NCBI RefSeq assembly: GCF_901000735.1
Contig: NC_081543.1
Location: 26,989,515-27,053,514 of the forward strand
DNA length: 64,000 bases
From: Corylus avellana
Lineage: Eukaryota > Streptophyta > Magnoliopsida > Fagales > Betulaceae
Direction of reading: 5' to 3'
Part shown: positions 61,533 to 64,000 of the stretch, one piece after another
How the letters are laid out: every line of letters starts with the position of its first letter
Position numbering within the stretch: the stretch's first letter is position 1
Notes under the pieces: model-generated
What the model was told of the DNA's origin: nothing
Database searches by the model: none
What the model saw: only the letters and a program-made list of their open reading frames with translations
Position numbers and translations under genes: made by a program

Positions 61533-63633
61533 ATGAATCTCTATAATGGGTTTCACCGACCATACTTGTTCCTCTTTGTTTCATGCTTTTTGCTGACTCT
61601 TCATGCTAGTTCAACACCAATGGAAAAGTCCACCTACATTGTCCATATGGACAAATCTCACATGCCCAAGGCCTCCACTAGCCATCACAATTGGTACTCA
61701 TCAATCGTCGATTGCCTCGATTCTGAAAGGCAATCGACTTCATCGTTTGTATACACTTACAATCATGTTCTTCATGGTTTCAGCGCTTCTCTATCTCAAG
61801 CAGCACTGGATAGTTTGAGGGAATCCCCAGGATTTGTTTCAGCTTATCGAGATAGGAATGCTACACTCGATACCACACACACGCCTGAGTTCCTATCACT
61901 TAATCCTACAGGTGGCTTATGGGCCGCTTCTAACTACGGTGAAGATGTCATCATTGGTGTTATCGACTCTGGAGTTTGGCCGGAAAGTGATAGTTTTAAG
62001 GATGATGGTATGACCACCCAAGTCCCAGCAAGGTGGAAAGGAATTTGCCAAGTACGAGAAGGATTCAATTCTTCCATGTGTAACTCGAAGCTCATAGGAG
62101 CTAGATACTTCAACAACGGCACATCATGGCTGCAAATCCCAACATTACATTTAGCATGAATTCAGCTAGGGACACTTTGGGACATGGGACCCATATAGCC
62201 TCCACAGCTGCAGGGAACTATTTGAATGGTGCATCTTATTTCGGGTATGGTAAAGGAACAGCTAAAGGCATTGCACCACGAGCCAGGGTTGCTGTGTACA
62301 AGGTGACTTGGCCAGAAGGGCGCTATGCTTCTGATGTTCTTGCTGGTATTGACCAAGCCATAGCTGATGGTGTTGATGTAATTTCCATCTCTCTGGGATA
62401 TGATGGAGCGCCGTTGTATGAAGATCCAATAGCAATTGCTTCTTTTGCTGCAATAGAGAAGGGTGTGGTAGTTTCAACTTCAGCAGGAAATGCAGGGCCA
62501 TTCTTTGGCAACATGCACAATGGTATTCCATGGGTCTTGACCGTGGCAGCAGGCAGTATTGATCGGTCATTTGCTTGAACTTTAACTCTTGGAAATGATC
62601 ATGCCTTTACTGGTTGGACCATGTTCCCGGCACCAATCATACCAAATTATTTGAAGTTGGAGGAGTTTCATGTCCTTGTTTAGTGACTACCCCAAATGAT
62701 GCATCAACTGTGGTCAAATATGCAACAACTAGTGATTTTCCTTTTGCTAGAATAAAGTTCCAAGAGACTATTATGGGCACAAAGCCTGTGCCGGCTGTGG
62801 CTTACTATAGTTCAAGAGGTCCTTCACAAAGCTATCAAAGCATCTTAAAGCCAGACGTAATGGCACCGGGGTCATTAGTATTAGCTGCCTCGGTTCCAAA
62901 TCAGCAAGCGGCCCAAATAGGGCCGAATGTGTACTTGTCTAGCCATTACAATGTGATTTCTGGGACTTCCATGGCTTGCCCACATGCCTCTGGCGTGGCT
63001 GCACTTTTGAAAGTTGCACACCCAGAATGGAGCCCTGCTGCGATTAGATCTGCCATAATGACCACAGCCAACCCATTAGATAATACTCTAAACCCAATTC
63101 AAGAAAATGGCAAAAGGTTTCAACTTGCTTCACCTCTAGCCATGGGAGCAGGACATATTGATCCAAATCGTGCTCTTGACCCGGGTTTGGTTTATGATGC
63201 AACCCCACAAGACTATATCAATCTGCTATGCTCCATGAAATTCAACAAGCCACAAATCTTAGCCATCACCAGATCACACTCCTATGATTGCTCCAACCCA
63301 TCCTCTGATCATAATTATTCGTCGTTTACTGCTTTTCACAATAGCAAAAATGTCTCAAATGTGAAAACATTTCAAAGGATTGTAACCAATGTGGGAGATG
63401 GGGCATCTACATACAAAGCCAAAATTACAGCACCACGAGGCTCTAGAGTTAAAGTCTCACCTCAGAAATTGGTCTTCAAAAAGAAGTATGAGCAACAAAG
63501 CTACACTTTGGATATAATGTCGGGGAGGCACATGAAAAATGATATTTCATTTGGTGCACTTGTTTGGACTCATGAAAATGGAAACCACACCGTTAGGAGC
63601 CCCATTGTAGTGTCACCAATGATGATGGTTTAA
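61533..63633 (+). pseudogene. Subtilisin-like serine protease (SBT1-type), pseudogene
   Basis: An intronless subtilase relic of a secreted plant protease. The N-terminus has a signal peptide (YLFLFVSCFLLTLHAS) and an I9 inhibitor propeptide (TYIVHMDKSHMPK, YTYNHVLHGFSASLS, TTHTPEFLSL). The catalytic triad is visible: Asp in VIDSGVWPES, His in GHGTHIAST, Ser in GTSMACPHASGVAALLK. The fibronectin-like C-terminal domain is present and ends at the TAA at 63631-63633. Lesions: a frame change near 62118-62125 after ARYFNNG, a TGA at 62576-62578 within IDRSFA, and a deletion with frame change near 62640 that removes most of the protease-associated (PA) domain between GWTMFPAP and FEVGGVSCPC. Three separate frames are therefore needed to read it. 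It is most similar to SBT1.9/tomato SBT3-type sequences by pattern, not tested. Confidence 0.88.
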
Positions 63634-63730
63634 GCTTGTATGTTAACTTAAAATTGCGCAATCTAGACGCATATTATTACTACATTGGTATAAAATAAGC
63701 ATGTATGCATATTTCAAGTTTCTACTCCTC

Positions 63731-63793
<63 letters not shown>

Positions 63794-64000
63794 TTATTTC
63801 AAGCAATGTTACTACATATCCTCATTTTCTAGAAATTGCGTCTCTCTTCTATCTTACTTCTGTGGTTTTCATTCTATCAAAAATCAACCATTGGCATGTG
63901 AGCTCATTTTACGAATGGTTCAATAAATACTAACTCAACTATTTCTTCATAGTATTAATATCTTTTACTCTAACAATTCGACTTAAATATAATGACTAAA
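63634..64000. other. Downstream flank with (TA)n microsatellite
   Basis: A (TA)n tract of about 56 bases at 63734-63789. The rest is AT-rich, with no gene. Confidence 0.6.

Noticed and set aside
61934..62570. Minus-strand ORFs opposite the subtilase
   Set aside because: They are antisense shadows of the pseudogene with no recognisable domain.

Overview
The window is nuclear DNA of a flowering plant, most likely a woody core eudicot. The genes have many short GT-AG introns, the intergenic DNA is AT-rich and packed with plant transposons (Ty1-copia, L1-type LINE, hAT, Mutator-like, MITEs, a tRNA-derived SINE), and every protein family is a plant one. Four N-gaps (4144-4421, 40970-41069, 44447-44512, 50702-50801) show a draft assembly. 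The two exactly 100-base gaps are probably gaps of unknown length.

Layout. 1-904: 3' end of a glycoside hydrolase 28 (polygalacturonase-like) gene on +. 1535-6316: a complete six-exon MAP kinase (375 aa, TEY loop, MPK4/MMK2-like group B) on -. 6317-13777: a gene-free stretch holding a 479-bp fold-back element, two MITEs of one family with perfect 9-bp target duplications, and a 1-kb hAT-like element. 13778-14686: a single-exon B3-domain protein (302 aa) on -. 16900-22974: a mitochondrial-carrier-family protein (694 aa, eight coding exons, long N-terminal extension) on +. 26138-28757: a DUF3527-type protein (733 aa, two coding exons) on -. 32941-38922: a BAH + TFIIS-central-domain + zinc-ribbon chromatin protein (609 aa, eight exons) on -. 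39248-44512: a 5.2-kb Mutator-like element with long terminal inverted repeats, a broken MURA-type transposase on - and a convergent GRF-zinc-finger gene on +. 44513-50701: SINE, copia gag fragment, LINE 3' tail, a 1.4-kb hAT element with 8-bp target duplication, and a LINE with broken ORF1 and ORF2. 51935-58122: a MITE split by an almost intact Ty1-copia element (LTRs 307 bp, differing at 2 positions, 5-bp target duplication). 58850-59400: an older copia fragment. 59950-60363: another fold-back element. 61533-63633: a subtilase (SBT) pseudogene with a clear TATA box but at least three lesions.

The genes do not form an operon or pathway; they are independent plant genes in signalling (MAPK), transcription and chromatin (B3, BAH-TFIIS), transport (carrier) and cell-wall or extracellular processes (GH28, SBT). 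From memory, the order MAPK - carrier - DUF3527 - BAH matches Arabidopsis chromosome 4 around At4g11330 to At4g11560, which suggests conserved microsynteny. Exon joins were derived by hand: the reading frame carries across every join and the totals for all four multi-exon genes (1128, 2085, 2202 and 1830 nt) are multiples of three. The least described object is the two-gene Mutator-like element; the transposon nesting and the C-terminal zinc ribbon of the BAH protein are the other points most worth checking.
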